Shown here piece by piece: positions 1-12,288 of a stretch of 64,000 bases of DNA; position 1 is the stretch's first letter; every line of letters starts with the position of its first letter. Origin of the DNA: Hormiphora californensis (Eukaryota > Ctenophora > Tentaculata > Cydippida > Pleurobrachiidae); NCBI GenBank assembly GCA_020137815.1, contig CM035351.1, positions 1 to 64,000 of the forward strand, read 5' to 3'. The notes under the pieces are model-generated. The model saw only the letters and a list, made by a program, of their open reading frames with translations. It searched no databases and had not been told where the DNA came from. The translations under genes and the position numbers were made by a program.

Positions 1-595
1 ACTAACCCTAACCCTAACCCTAACCCTAACCCTAACCCTAACCCTAACCCTAACCCTAACCCTAACCCTAACCCTAACCCTAACCCTAACCCTAACCCTA
101 ACCCTAACCCTAACCCTAACCCTAACCCTAACCCTAACCCTAACCCTAACCCTAACCCTAACCCTAACCCTAACCCTAACCCTAACCCTAACCCTAACCC
201 TAACCCTAACCCTAACCCTAACCCTAACCCTAACCCTAACCCTAACCCTAACCCTAACCCTAACCCTAACCCTAACCCTAACCCTAACCCTAACCCTAAC
301 CCTAACCCTAACCCTAACCCTAACCCTAACCCTAACCCTAACCCTAACCCTAACCCTAACCCTAACCCTAACCCTAACCCTAACCCTAACCCTAACCCTA
401 ACCCTAACCCTAACCCTAACCCTAACCCTAACCCTAACCCTAACCCTAACCCTAACCCTAACCCTAACCCTAACCCTAACCCTAACCCTAACCCTAACCC
501 TAACCCTAACCCTAACCCTAACCCTAACCCTAACCCTAACCCTAACCCTAACCCTAACCCTAACCCTAACCCTAACCCTAACCCTAACCCTAACC
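1..595. repeat. Telomere, CCCTAA tandem array
   Basis: About 99 copies of CCCTAA run without visible interruption from the first base. The C-rich strand reads 5' to 3' into the window, so the chromosome end is on the left and TTAGGG is the G-strand repeat, as in most animals. The array stops abruptly at about 595. Confidence 0.98.
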
Positions 596-2145
596 TGTAT
601 CCTCCAGCCTTTTCGTTACGCGAATGAAGGTGATTATCCAAGAAAAAACATGAAACATTCCTTGAGAAAACAGGCATTAGTGCAGTTATTGTCTTATACT
701 GCCGCGTTCCCCTTTTCAACACTGTCTGGCTGGAGAGGGGCGAGAATGGGAGAGAAAAAAGGGGTAGCTGTCAAGTGAATACCTGCAACAATGGGAGAAA
801 ATTATGACACCAAGTGTCACTAACTATTATAGCTATGTATCTGTGCATTAATCTAACGGGTGATAACTAAAAGATGTCACAAATTTAAAACAGCTGTAGA
901 ATTTTTCCTTTTGAGATACAGCTTTGGGCCAGTTATAAAACGATTTTTCAGACAATTTTGAATCGGAATATTATACCGGCAAAGACTAAACAGTTCGTTT
1001 TCATTGCGATATCACATCATTTCCTTTTGCCCCACCAAAGCATTTAGTACGTGAAATTTACACACTCTTCTAGCACCTCTAGCACCTGTTCTGTTCAAGA
1101 TTCAGCTTTGGGACAGTGATAGAATAATTTATCAGACAATTTTTAACGAAATTAACTTTGTTTTAAACTTCATAAATCTCAATTTCCTGATCAGAATCTT
1201 CTGTAACAAAGCGTAGTTTACAGGTAATTTGAGAAATCGCCATTTCGACGATCTCTTGAAACATTAATGACCGTGAAAACCAATTTCTTAATGAGCTAAA
1301 ATGTTCAAACTTGGCAGTTATGTTGACTATAGCATGAACAACCAAACCTCCAATTATTAGAATTTTATCTCATCGAAAAAGTCATTTTTGATCACATAGA
1401 AGTTTCAAATCTCCGTACTACATGCTTTGGTGGGATAAGATGAAATGATCAGATATCGCAATAAAAATGAACTTTTTAGGTTTTGCCGGTATACTATTCC
1501 GATTCAAAATTGTCTGAAAAATCGTTCTATAACTGGTCCGAAGCTGTATCTCATAAGGGAAAAATTCTACAGCTGTTTTAAATTTGTGACATCTTTTAGT
1601 TATCACCCGTTAAATAAAACCCAGATAGTACAGGCCAGGGTGGTTCAGAAACATGGAGCCACTTGGAGATAAAAGTTGGAAAAATACAATCCTCTCTCTA
1701 TTGTACGTATCCAAATTTCAACGTGTTACCCTGTCCGTTGACAGGCTGATAATTTTTAGGAAAGAGTGACTCTCTGTCGATCTCAATCCTCAGGGGACGC
1801 TTTTTCTAGTCAAGATACTGTGAAAGTACGTTTCTAATTACACTGTACATCGGAGAGCGAACTGTATTGACACATTAGTTATCTCAAAGTGGCTCCATGT
1901 TTATGAACCACCCTGTATTATATTTTCTACAATATTATGTTACCTCCCGTTTTTTGGGAGTCTGTAAGTTAAATATTTTCTGAGATACACCAGACAAAGT
2001 TGAAAGGGGGAACGCGGCAGTAGACAATGACTGCACTAATGCCTGTTTTCTCCAGGAATATTTCATGTTTTTTCTTGGATAATCACCTTCATTCGCGTGA
2101 CGAAAAGGCTGGAGGATGCAGGTTCCTCCGCGCGAAATTTCCATG
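596..2145. repeat. Subtelomeric palindromic element
   Basis: Sequence at about 596-1045 reappears in reverse complement at about 1415-2130. Shared blocks include the CCTCCAGCCTTTTCGT region, the ACAGCTGTAGAATTTT region and the CCAAAGCATTTAGTA region. The right arm is longer because a second element (1629-1917) sits inside it. The middle (1045-1415) is unique. No convincing ORF is present. It directly abuts the telomere, so it is probably a subtelomeric repeat or a large foldback transposon. Confidence 0.8.
1629..1917. mobile_element. Mariner-like MITE nested in the subtelomeric element
   Basis: The ends are inverted repeats: TACAGG followed by GTGGTTCAGAAACATGGAGC on the left and its complement ending CACCCTGTA on the right. 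Tc1/mariner elements typically have TA-flanked ends starting CAGGGTG. The left arm of the surrounding palindrome lacks this block, which supports insertion. It is 289 bp with no coding capacity. Confidence 0.7.
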
Positions 2146-2206
2146 GGGGTAACCCTAACCCCTAGCCCCTAGCCCTTAACCCCTAGGCCCTAACCCAACC
2201 CTAAAA
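2146..2206. repeat. Degenerate interstitial telomere-like repeat
   Basis: Variant units such as CCCTAACC, CCCTAGC and CCCTTAAC follow one another for about 60 bp right after the subtelomeric palindrome. It looks like an old telomere junction left when the element was added to the end. Confidence 0.7.
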
Positions 2207-2282
2207 CACGTATTTCTCCCAGAAATTAATGTGAATTGTCTAATCTTTGTAATCAAACTCAATTTCAAAAAGACTAAAACTC

Positions 2283-2450
2283 TTTAAAGTGAGAGAGAAC
2301 AGCAGGGATTTTCACAAAAAGTTTTCTGGTTACTACTTGATGGCTAACTAAAACTTTAGTGAAAACCGCATGTTAGTTAGCCATCAAGGAGTATCCAGAT
2401 AACTTTTTGTGAAAATCCCTGCTGTTCTCTCTCACTTTAAACTTCAGCGA
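2283..2450. mobile_element. Short foldback element (MITE-like)
   Basis: The two arms of about 70 bp, built on CTTTAAAGTGAGAGAGAAC and AAAGTTTTCTGG-type blocks, are inverted around a short loop near 2360. There is no ORF. The target duplication is not clear. Confidence 0.6.
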
Positions 2451-2747
2451 AAATACAGAAACAGTGTCACATTACATAGAACCAACTAATAATATATGGT
2501 CAAGTTAGCGATAGTTCTTTACCCCCGGCTAGTTCCATGGGCAGAACTCCGCAAAAGGATCTGCCGTTTGAAAGTGAGCACTTCGGTTCCACGGGAAGAA
2601 AAATACTGACACACAGCCGCACAAACTTCGTGTGAGATGGTTTTTCACGCCCTAATTAAGCATGGTGTGAAAGAGAGATCTACTGAGTTATTTCATTGAT
2701 CAATTAGATGTGTGAATAACACCCTCCCGAGGGGCTACCAAAAAGGC

Positions 2748-2872
2748 CGAATTACGCCTTTTAGGCGTAATTCGGCCTGTGCACAAGGCGTAATTCTGCG
2801 GCGTAATTCGGCCGCAGAATTCAGCCTAAAAGGCGTAATTCAGCCTAAATTTGGCCGAATTCTGCCCATGGA
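2748..2872. repeat. GGCGTAATTCGGC short-motif cluster
   Basis: The motif GGCGTAATTC and its complement occur at least six times in both orientations within 125 bp, giving several nested hairpins. It lies just beyond the 3' end of the first gene. Its function is unknown. Confidence 0.6.
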
Positions 2873-2943
2873 ACAAGGGTGTTAGGGTTTCACTCATAGA
2901 AGAAGAAGAAGAAGATGGTCAAGTTCATCTTTGCGAACAACCA

Positions 2944-5900
2944 TTAATATGCAACGTTTATCATATAAAAGAGTGATGAGATCCATACAAGAATTATTGT
3001 TGAAGGTCCAATCGTGGTCGCTGAGTTTACTTCTGAAACAGAAGAATCTGAGTTCGATGCTGGGGATTTTAAGAGCGGTTAATATTAATAGTCGGTCGTG
3101 GGAAGTCATCTCCAGAAATAAGGTATATAATTTGGCATTTATTATCCAAAAAGCGAGGAATGTGAATTAATAATTCGAAGAGAACAGTCGGAAGTAACCC
3201 GAACGTACTGCCAGAGAAAATCAATACTTCAAAATTCCTACCTTTAGCGGCCTGTTCGTATAAACACGTGAATTCCAAATACAATATACTTACCAATGCA
3301 CTGTGGTACATCATTTGACCACGATCCATCCTGCTGACAAGTCAATGTTTCACTTCCATTTCCAAGGTTATGGTTGGCAGCACACTCAATGGTTACAGTG
3401 TCCCCTGTTAGTGCAGTCCAGCTTTCTTGTGTTGATCCCTCAACAGAAAATGCAGGACACTCTGGTGCTAAATTGAAGAAGTTGGTGAGTTTATTGTAAA
3501 GAAAATTCCGAGCAACAATAACCATCACAATTGGGTTTTAAGAAATTTTCCCATGGTCAATGATCCAGATTTCTGATGAGAAAGAGACTCGACAGTCGAC
3601 ATTTTGAGGTTGTGATTGTGAAGGTTATTTGCCGCAGACGCGGCGTCTAGACGCCGTCCAGAAGGTACCGTCTAGACGGATTTTGCCCCGGGCGGCGTCT
3701 AGAGGTTGTTTAGACTTGTTATGTTCTAACCCTAGACTTGTTATGTTCTAACCTTCGGGCGGGGCGCGTGAAACAGAGTCTAGCTAGGTAATTCTAGACG
3801 GAGTCATGTCAGATGGGCTTGAAACGTGCGTCTGAAGCCCTTTTAGACGCACGTCTGAAATGGTCTCTACCCGTTATAGACGGAGTTAGACGGAGTTGGA
3901 CGAAATCAGGCGGAGTTTGGCGAAATCAGACGGAGTTGGACAAAATCAGACGGTACTTTCTCAAGCTCGAGTCATTGCTCCAACCCCTGATTCAGGGGTG
4001 GAGCAATGACCATGGGAAATTTTGCTATTGTTACATGGGGTATCGCTCTGTAGATTTATTTCCAATTTTGTGACCCCTTTTGTGTGAGATATCTCTGGAA
4101 TCTGGATGGACCACTTAAATTCTACAGTGCATCTACTCATTATCTTCATACGTATGTACTATTTAGACCCTTACCTGCTCTATAGAAGTCAGATGCTGTG
4201 TTATCTTTGTTATAGTAAACTTCTATCTGCTCCACAACATTACCACCCCACAGTTCAACACAGTGGTCATCTGAACTATCGGCGAACAGGTAGTTCAGCA
4301 CTTGCACATTGTTACATGTGATGATGATGGCGGTCTTTGTTTTAGTAATCGTCCATATCTTATCCACCTCCACAGGGGGCTGCACTGGCAGGTCTATGTA
4401 GTCGCCGTTGCAGTAGTATATTTCATACTGAATTGGGGATGTGAACTTTACATCTAAATAATCGATCGTGTCGCCGTCCTCATTATACATTGATACCGAG
4501 ATAAGCTCATCACTTCCCATTATAGAGTCCGTCTTTATCTGGAGAGGTGTTCCCTCCAGGTCCCAGGGCATCACACTCCGCTCAACCGCTATCCACTCTG
4601 AAGTACAATGAAATACTATAAATAAACTTAAGGAAATAAATTGATCATAATCCTTTTCTCTCTAACCCTAACCCTAACCCTAACCCTAACGGCTGGTCAG
4701 AATTCCTTGAAATTTTGTAAATCAGCTCCTATTGGTACCAATAGTAACCGTGCAAAAGGATTTTAGAATCCGTCAAACGGTTTTTGTGTTAGCGCATGGG
4801 TCATTTACACGGACGCTTGTAAAGTCCAATTTTTTATTTAAGCGACAGGCCGCCGCGCATCAAAATGCAGCGCTTGAAATCGATTTCCGGTTCCTGATAA
4901 GCTAGCGACTTTTTCTTGGTGCCATTGGAAAGATAAAAATTTTATCTTTCCAACGCAACCAGGATCAAGTCTTTATCTTATCAGGAACCGGAGATATGGC
5001 CAATTAACTAATTGAGTGCGCGGCGGCCTGTCGCTTAAATAAAAAATTCGACTATAGTGGGAAAACGGTAATGGAAAATGGAGATACAGTAAGACGACCC
5101 GCAACCGTGGCCAATCAGGGTGTTAGAACATGCTGAACAAATGCACTTTTTGCCGCGCGTTATGCAAAGTGTGCGTCTCATTACTGTATTTCCATTACGG
5201 TAATGAGACTACAAGCAGCACTGATATGACCCTATCGTCAAAAGGGGTATCCATAAATCGAAATTTTAATTCTGCTATGAGAGGTCATTAAACTGAACTT
5301 AAATGGTTCAGGGACCATCACTGATGTCAAATCAACTAATTTGGACGATCAGAACATAAATCAGGCAACAGGGGACGCCATAAAGTAGGATTTCTATGCT
5401 AAATATTTGAAATAACGTCATATTTTGGCATATAACACGCTTCCAAGAGATTTCTAGTCAATATTTGATCCTAATCTGGTCAGTACTATCATCTGTGATA
5501 CCAAAGAAGGCATTGTTTACACGTTGTAGGGTAGTAGGGGTCAAATAACTAGGGCAAACGTTTCATGTGTCAATTTTTTCAAAACCCCCGTGTGGTGACG
5601 ATAGGGTGATATCTGACCCAAATACAAATTCTGAAGCTTTGTTTGAGTAGAAACTGTTTTTCTAGTTTAGTTCCAACCTTGTAGTGATTACTAAGTTGTT
5701 TTTTCTTGCCCACAACAACTTTTTTGGCCGAGAACTGGCCAAGAAAATGTCTAAAAGCAAGGTTTTCTCTAACGACGATAGGGTCATATCTGACCCGAAT
5801 TTCAAAAAATGACCTCCCATGATGTTGGAAACGGTTTTACGCAAATATTCGCCATCATGATAGTCATAAAACACGAAATTTAGGCAGAACGGACAATTGG

Positions 5901-7952
5901 CCTGGTCGTGGGAGCCGTTTGAAAATGTGGTACCCCTTTTGACGATAGGGTCATATATGACCCAAAATTTAAAATGTCTCTAGTTTGTTCATTTTTTGTT
6001 AGTTTTGGTTCCGGCTAGGCTTGTTTTATTCAGTTTGTCTAAGCAAGATCTATGTTTTCTCAACAGGATTTGCTTGTATCATTTCTGGATCAGACGTCAG
6101 GATAGTTCATTAAAAAATGAACAATTAGGCGCTATTCACACTGAAATAGTTCATTAATTACTGGAGTTTTGATTCTGAGATTCAGAAAACTTGAAGGGAA
6201 AAGCTTTTGTTCAACGCCCAGTATTGCATTTTATCGAATGGGTCATATATGTATGGTCTATCGTCCTCAAAGGGTTAAAAGGGAGGTAAAAATATATCAT
6301 CCGTGCGTTTTGCATGGCTGAACGATGTATTTTTCTGTATCGGTAAATCACTGTCATGGGCCTCGAAGGATTAAATTTATTTCCTTACCTGTGCCTGCTC
6401 TGTAGAAGTCGGATGCTGTGTCATCATTGCTAAACAGGATCTCCTCCACAACATCACCACCTAACTCTGGAACACAGGTGCTCTCTGTACTATCTGCAAA
6501 CACTAAGTTCAGCACCTCCACATTGTTACATGTGATGATGATAGCGGTCTCTGTTTTGTTGATTGTCCAGATCTTGTCCACCTCCACCGGAGGTTGTACT
6601 GGCAGGTCTGGGTAGGCGTAGCCGGTGCTGCAGGAGCTTATATAATACTGCATTGGGGAGGAGAACTTTAGGATCACATTACTTTTCCAGCTGCCGTCCT
6701 TATCGTTCATTGTCACAAAGATCCTGTCATTACTGCCCAGAGTAGAGTCCGTCTTTATCTGGAGAGGTGTTCCCTCCAGGTCCCAGGGTATATTCAAATC
6801 CTTCACAGCTGTCCAGTCTGAAATACAACAAAGATACTAACCACTTACGATGAACTTAAGCAAATAAATTTATCACAGTACATTTTATAAACTACAAGCA
6901 TCAAATATATAAGGTTGTACAGGGTGTTCATTTTGGATCTTTACAAGCGTTGGGCTTCACCCAGAAAATTTTTTTTCAAGATTAGCTTTTGAAACTTTAT
7001 ACTTGAACTATTCTATACCCTCATTCAAGATTCCTGGTGTTTCCGGAGCTCTAGCACCCCGGGAAGTGTGTTTTTGGTTGCCTTGTTTGAACAAAACAAG
7101 TTTTTGGCATCAAAACTACCAGAAGGAATTTTTTGCTGGTGCTGAAACTTTGCTAAAATGTTTTTTGGGTATTTTCTATGTCAATCCTAAAATTTCATGG
7201 TGATTGGATGTGTTTTTCGGTCTCAGAATTTGGAAAAAATTGGCTGGAAAGACTCTAAAACGGCTAAAAAAATGACATTTTAGAGTCTTTCCAGCCACTT
7301 TTTTCGAAATTCTGAGACCAAAAATTTAGGATTGACATAGAAAATACCCAAAAAACATTTTAGCAAAGTCTCAGCACCAGCAAAAAATTCCTTCTGGTAG
7401 TTTTGATGCCAAAAACACACTTCCTGGGGTGCTAGAGCTCCGGAAACACCAGGAATCTTGAATGAGGGTATAGAATAGTTCAAGTATGAAGTTTCAAAAG
7501 CTAATCTTGAAAACTTTTTTTCTGGGTGAAGCTTGTTATGAAACATAATGCAGTTATTCTTGTTTAATACATATAATTTTTCCTTGTGTAGTTCTAAAGA
7601 GAGCTTATTTATTAAGTGTGCTTAAAGTTTCGTTGAAGAGCACCTGGAGTGTGAAATTCCCAGCACATAGGAATGGAGCCAAGGATGTCAGGAATAAAGG
7701 TAGCGTAGAACCGTTATTTTTTGCTTCAAAAGATCCGATTCTATTAAAAGTGGCCGAGGGAAATTATTTATGGGACACTCTAATATTTAAGTATTATGTG
7801 GTGTACCGCTCTGAATCTAAGCAGTGCAGTTGGACTCATGATCCAGCCCTGTCTGACTGAGCGGTATACTAAAAACCTTTTATTTATTATGACGAACCTG
7901 TGAGAACAACTGTTCCAAACAATGCAGCTGTGAAGAGAAGGATACGTATCAT
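2944..7952 (-). CDS. Secreted/GPI-type surface protein: two Methyltransf_FA modules plus Sushi
   Basis: Five exons join in frame: 7952-7898, 6817-6389, 4597-4175, 3467-3294 and 3059-2944, every junction phase 1, giving 398 residues. Exon 1 encodes a signal peptide (MIRILLFTAALFGTVVLT). Exons 2 and 3 each encode one Methyltransf_FA-type domain (shared PWDLEGTPLQIKTDS and AIIITCNNV blocks, ending SDFYRAG). Exon 4 is a Sushi/CCP domain with four Cys ending CTGSW-like then VPQC. Exon 5 is a short Ser/Thr stalk and a terminal hydrophobic stretch (IILVWISSLFYMINVAY) that reaches the stop, as in GPI signals or a minimal membrane anchor. Despite the domain name (farnesoic acid O-methyltransferase), such modules in animal extracellular proteins are thought of as binding domains. 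Phase 1-1 modules fit exon shuffling, and the two FA exons are clear duplicates. Partner and role are unknown. Confidence 0.85.
3640..4012. repeat. GTCTAGACG / AGACGGAG motif region with a hairpin
   Basis: This stretch lies in intron 3 of the first gene. CGTCTAGACG-like palindromes and AGACGGAGTTGGAC-like units recur from 3640 to 3955. An almost perfect hairpin (TCATTGCTCCAACCCCTGA and its complement) follows at 3971-4010. No gene is seen. Confidence 0.5.
4662..4690. repeat. Interstitial telomeric repeat in an intron
   Basis: About five perfect CCCTAA units sit inside intron 2 of the first gene, 4.1 kb from the telomere itself and next to a foldback element. Confidence 0.9.
4824..5052. mobile_element. 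Foldback element in intron 2 of the first gene
   Basis: Arms TTTTTTATTTAAGCGACAGG plus CCGCCGCGCA and their complement face each other. The interior has a second hairpin around GATAAAAATTTTATC and the box TTATCAGGAACCGGAGATATG that recurs in other elements of the window. Confidence 0.7.
5053..5213. mobile_element. MITE family member, copy 1
   Basis: About 160 bp starting TAGTGGGAAAACGGTAATGG and ending with an imperfect inverted copy. A second copy of the whole unit is at 56168-56329, roughly 85-90 percent alike by eye. It abuts the neighbouring foldback element directly. Confidence 0.7.
5232..6275. repeat. Dispersed GACGATAGGGTCATATCTGACCC-type boxes
   Basis: A box of CCCTATCGTC plus GGGTCA and TGACCC half-sites in opposite directions recurs near 5240, 5597, 5776, 5943 and 6240, in both orientations, spaced roughly 170-350 bp. 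It occupies the rest of intron 2 of the first gene. A related box is at about 13590. Confidence 0.6.
6954..7532. mobile_element. 580-bp foldback element in intron 1 of the first gene
   Basis: Two arms of about 280 bp are near-perfect inverted copies around a centre near 7265 (GACTCTAAAA / TTTTAGAGTC). Ends read GCTTCACCCAGAAA and TTTCTGGGTGAAGC. Matching ORFs on opposite strands are mirror shadows of the arms, not genes. Confidence 0.85.
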
Positions 7953-9255
7953 TTTAACACACATGTCACTAAAAATAAAAGAGTGTGTTGAGTAAACCGT
8001 AAGCTTTTTATTGAGCTACAAAAATCGACTTTTTTATATACTTAGTTGGTGACAAGAAAATCAAAATGAAAATCGAAAGACTTCGCCTCTGAAAGACTTC
8101 GTCTCCGAAGGAATAAGTTAAGCGCCCGGAAGCAGAGGGGTGACGTCTGAGTGTCTGACGAGCCTAAAAGACAAAAGTTCAGGAAAATGATAAATAATAT
8201 AACCCGTTGCTGTATTTCCCTCCTCGGAGCCCTCATTGAATAAGGAGCTTGTAAAAGTTTTACGAGCTTATTTGGGCACATCGGCAATTCCCTGTACGTA
8301 GTGTGCGACGAATTCGTGCCACCCCCATGGCGCCTCCGACGTTAATTCAAGGGCTCCGAAGAGTCCTCATAGTTACTGAGTATGATAAAAAAGTTCAGGA
8401 AAGGAACGGCCATATAGAGACCATACTATTACTAATGCGATGACATGACGAACTATTTAAAAAATCACATAACAATGTTACGCCCAAACGTAAACAAATA
8501 ATTAATGTTGCACCCCATGCCGGCAGTGTCTAGTCTATAACTTATAGTTCAAGTAAGAGTTCGTATAAATCGATATCTGGCGACTGACTTGGCCACATTG
8601 ATGCCTGAGTGAGATCGAGGTCGCACAGCGACCGAGATCGATCTCACATACATTCGCGGAGCGAGAATAGGTTGCAATGGAGCCAAGCGACTGACTTGTA
8701 GGGTATAATACAACTGACTAATAAATTTTAGAGCTAAACGGCTGTTCCGAACAGTAGAGTATTGGAAATGCAAAACAAAGAACTGAGCCCTCTGTGGTGG
8801 ACGATTGAGCTATATAGAGAGAGAGCACGGATAACTTGTGGAAGAGGCAACACGGTGCTCTGCGGTAACAGTGTAACAGGCGCAAGCTCTCCAACACGGT
8901 GTTTCGTTAGCCAGGGGAGGAGGCGGCCATTACCTGGGAAGGAGGCGTAATGGGCCACTCTCTCTCCAACTGTGTCCGAGTGAATGCTTTCCCAATGTTC
9001 TAGCACTAAAAATAGTGCTGAAAATAGTAATCCCTCACTCTCCCTCCTTCTCTGATCCCTCCCTTTCCCTTTCTCTCTCTGTCTCCCTCTCTTTCTCTCT
9101 CCATCTCCATCTCCCTCTCCCAGCTCCCTCCCTCTCCATCACTCCCTCTCTCTAACTGTGCACTGTCAGAGTGCTTTACCCATGTTCTATAGAACCGAAA
9201 ATACTTGACTTCCCCCTCCCTCACTTGACTTCCCCCTCCCTCACTCTCTCTTTCT

Positions 9256-9296
<41 letters not shown>

Positions 9297-9335
9297 CCTC
9301 CCCCCTCTCTTTCTCTCTCTCTTTCTCTCTAAAGG
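7953..9335. other. Intergenic, no supported gene
   Basis: The stretch upstream of the first gene holds short hairpins (for example around 8610-8650, GATCGAGGTCGCACAGCG) and then CT-rich low-complexity DNA from about 9040 to 9330. Short ORFs here show no recognisable protein. Confidence 0.5.
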
Positions 9336-9650
<315 letters not shown>

Positions 9651-10034
9651 GAGGTAACCAGTAATGTCAGCATTCAGAGAATTTGCACGCACTTGAGCAG
9701 AGAGGAACGGGTACGGCCGGTGAAAGTGGTTTCAGGGCTATCCTGGGCAAGGCAGCACGGCTGAAAGAGTCAAAGACTTTACGTTGCAGTGCCTTTGGCT
9801 CCTGCACTGATAGGACATTAGAGGAGAGAGTTGAGAGGAGAACATTAGTTGCCAACTTGAGAGAGGAGAGAATCAGAGCTACCTAGATAAAGTGTGGGTT
9901 AATAGACAGGGATCAGTTGTGGGAACTGAGATCAGTGATTCTGATGTGTGAGAGGTCACTAGGTCAGAGTTGAAAGAGTGAGATGTTAATTGTTAGAGTA
10001 TAATAATGCTAATGACGAGTTTGTGGATCATCTT
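9651..10034. other. Intergenic, nothing recognised
   Basis: An open frame at 9683-9886 has no recognisable features. I see no splice-consistent gene. Confidence 0.4.
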
Positions 10035-11455
10035 TTGAGTGTGAACCTTCTCCCGTTTAAAGGGATACTGACATATTCAAATCGACCATCTCAAATTTTA
10101 GTAAAACATTGCTCAATCACATCATCTGAGAGAATAAATACATTGTGTCGAAGTCCGAGCTCTCTACTCCCTCTACTTCTCAAGATATAGGGACCCGAAT
10201 ATTAGCACCTCCTAATTGGTTATGGTAAGAGGAGGAGACCAGTATTACAGATTACAGGTAAACACGAGCCTGTTTATATGTCATTATCTCAGCTAATACA
10301 CATGCGATTTTGACCGGGTTTTTTCTAAAAACTTTAAGACCACTTCTAGTTTCCGTTTTTTGTTTCCATTTGTCTCTAGTCTTGTCATGAATAGATAGAA
10401 CTATAACTAAGCAAGACCGTGATTTTTTTGAAATGTATGCCTTCTTAGAACAATATTATCATGGTATTCAGTAACTAATGTCAATCAGACTTGGCTGTAC
10501 TTCCTCAATTTTACATACAAATTGTTAATATTTAGCCCATAGTCAATAACATAGTCAATAGTTATTAACTATTCAGCCCTGAAATGAATATTGTATCCTA
10601 GGAGAGTATAAACTGAAAAATTTAGCCAACTAATTGGTATAAAAGGCAAAACCACTAGACCCGACTAATTTTGATACGTTGAATCACGTGAGCAACTTTG
10701 GCAAGCGCTCAGGGGTGGAGAAAGTGCCCTAATTGAGCATAATCGGGTCTAATTGATCGTAACTGTAACTTATCGCATGAAAACATTATCAATTCATGTG
10801 AGAGCACTATCCCCACTAATTTTGATACGCTGAATCACGTAAGCGGCTTTTCCAAGCCGTCAGAGGTGAAGAAAGTGTCCTAATTGAGCATAATTCAGTC
10901 TAATTGGCGATAATTGCATTTTCAACTGGAAATGCTGAAAGATCGCATGTGAGGGCACTTTACACACTAATTTTGATACGCTGAAACACATGAACAACTT
11001 TTCCAAGTCCTTAGAGGTCGGCAAAGTGCCCTAATTGACCATAATTGGGTCTAATTTACAATGCACTCCAGTTCACCTCAAACTGAAATGTTTACTTGTT
11101 TATTTACTGATACTTTTAGTCATTCTGATACATCATAAGAAAATACTAAAAATTTAAAACATTTCTCACTTCCAGAAAAAAATCCGGTCAAAATCGTGCA
11201 TGTGAAAGTTGAGATATTGACAGATAAACAGACTCGTGTTTACACTTTACATGTTATTTGCAATACAACTCTCCCCCTTTACCATAACCAATTACGAAGT
11301 GCTAAAAGGTGGGGCCCTATATCTTGAGAACGAGAGGGAGTAGAGAGTTCGCACTTCGACTAATCCTATTTTTATCTCCCAACCAGTTACCACACCCAGG
11401 ATCGTTGAAAAAGTCAAAATTTTTTGAATATGTCAGTATCCCTTTAAGCAGCTTT
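10035..11455. mobile_element. 1.4-kb inverted-repeat element with internal direct repeats
   Basis: Outer arms of about 300 bp are inverted copies: TTAAAGGGATACTGACATATTC begins near 10056 on the plus strand and near 11448 on the minus strand, and the ATTTTGACCGG blocks mirror each other. The core (10650-11060) has three direct copies of a roughly 150-bp unit containing CTAATTTTGATACG, then AATCACGTGAGCAAC-like and AAAGTGCCCTAATTG. No transposase frame is present. Confidence 0.75.
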
Positions 11456-11857
11456 TCGAGTTCAACGATCTCAGATTGTTTTACAAGATTGTGTATGTGG
11501 TATGGTATAATTAGCATCACTGTCCCTCAGTACATTCAACTGATCAACCCCAGCACACTCAGGGCTACCCGTCAGAACAGTGACGGTCGTGACAGAACGA
11601 CACTAGTTTTCATGTCTGCCTACAATACGAATACTCATAGGGCTCTTAGGACTAGCTTTTTTCACCAAGTCACTGACTTCTGGAATAATCTACCTTACCC
11701 TATCAGACAGAGTGAATCTTTGACTGAGTTTGTCCGTCTCACTAAGAAACACCATATTGAGTCCATTGTACCCAGTAACGTTCGATATAGTACACTCTAC
11801 ACCTCCGCTTCCCCCTACCCCTTCCCACTCTGTTCATGTTCACAGTCTGAGATATGA
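11456..11857 (+). pseudogene. LINE RT C-terminal fragment
   Basis: The plus frame contains a VPQYIQLINPSTLRATRQNS segment, then RTSFFHQVTDFWNNLP and a SLTEFVRLTKK-like end. This is the usual C-terminal signature of CR1/L2/jockey-type polymerases. The 5' end is cut by the neighbouring inverted-repeat element and a small frame shift is visible near 11500. Confidence 0.75.
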
Positions 11858-11942
11858 GGCTGCTCCACTTTTGGGATAGCAGCCCAGTCGGGTAGGTATT
11901 TTCTACCCCCTCTCTTTAGTACTTCAATTTCCGTGACGAGGC

Positions 11943-12282
11943 TTAGTGTCTGACGGTGTATAAGGTCCAAATGAGGCACGGAGTTTTTCTGAATCAGCTT
12001 TTCAAGACGAATCCAACGCAACCGGAATTAGCTTTCTATCTTAACGGGAAGGTTCGGTTCACTCACACTCATTTTTAGTCATTTTTACCGCGCGAGCCAA
12101 TCAGAGGCCAGAATTTCGAAATCCATCCCTCTGATTGGCTCGCGCGGCCAAAAATGAAAAAAATGAACCACACCTTCCCAATAAGATAGAAAGCTAATTC
12201 CGGTTGCGTTGGATTCGTCTTGAAAAGCTGATTCAGAAAAGCTCCGTGCCTCATTTGGACCTTATACACCGTCAGACACTAA
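11943..12282. mobile_element. 340-bp foldback element, copy 1, 6-bp target duplication
   Basis: The ends are TTAGTGTCTGACGG and CCGTCAGACACTAA, and the arms are inverted for most of the length. It is flanked by CGAGGC at 11937-11942 and 12283-12288. A second copy of exactly the same length lies at 62165-62504. There is no ORF of its own. Confidence 0.92.
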
Positions 12283-12288
12283 CGAGGC

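Noticed and set aside
6418-6745. Plus-strand ORFs over the Methyltransf_FA exon
   Set aside because: They are antisense shadows of the minus-strand exon, whose product matches its paralogous exon at 4.2-4.6 kb and splices in phase.
7003-7546. Pair of near-identical ORFs on opposite strands
   Set aside because: They are the two arms of one foldback element and therefore mirror each other. No transposase motif is present.
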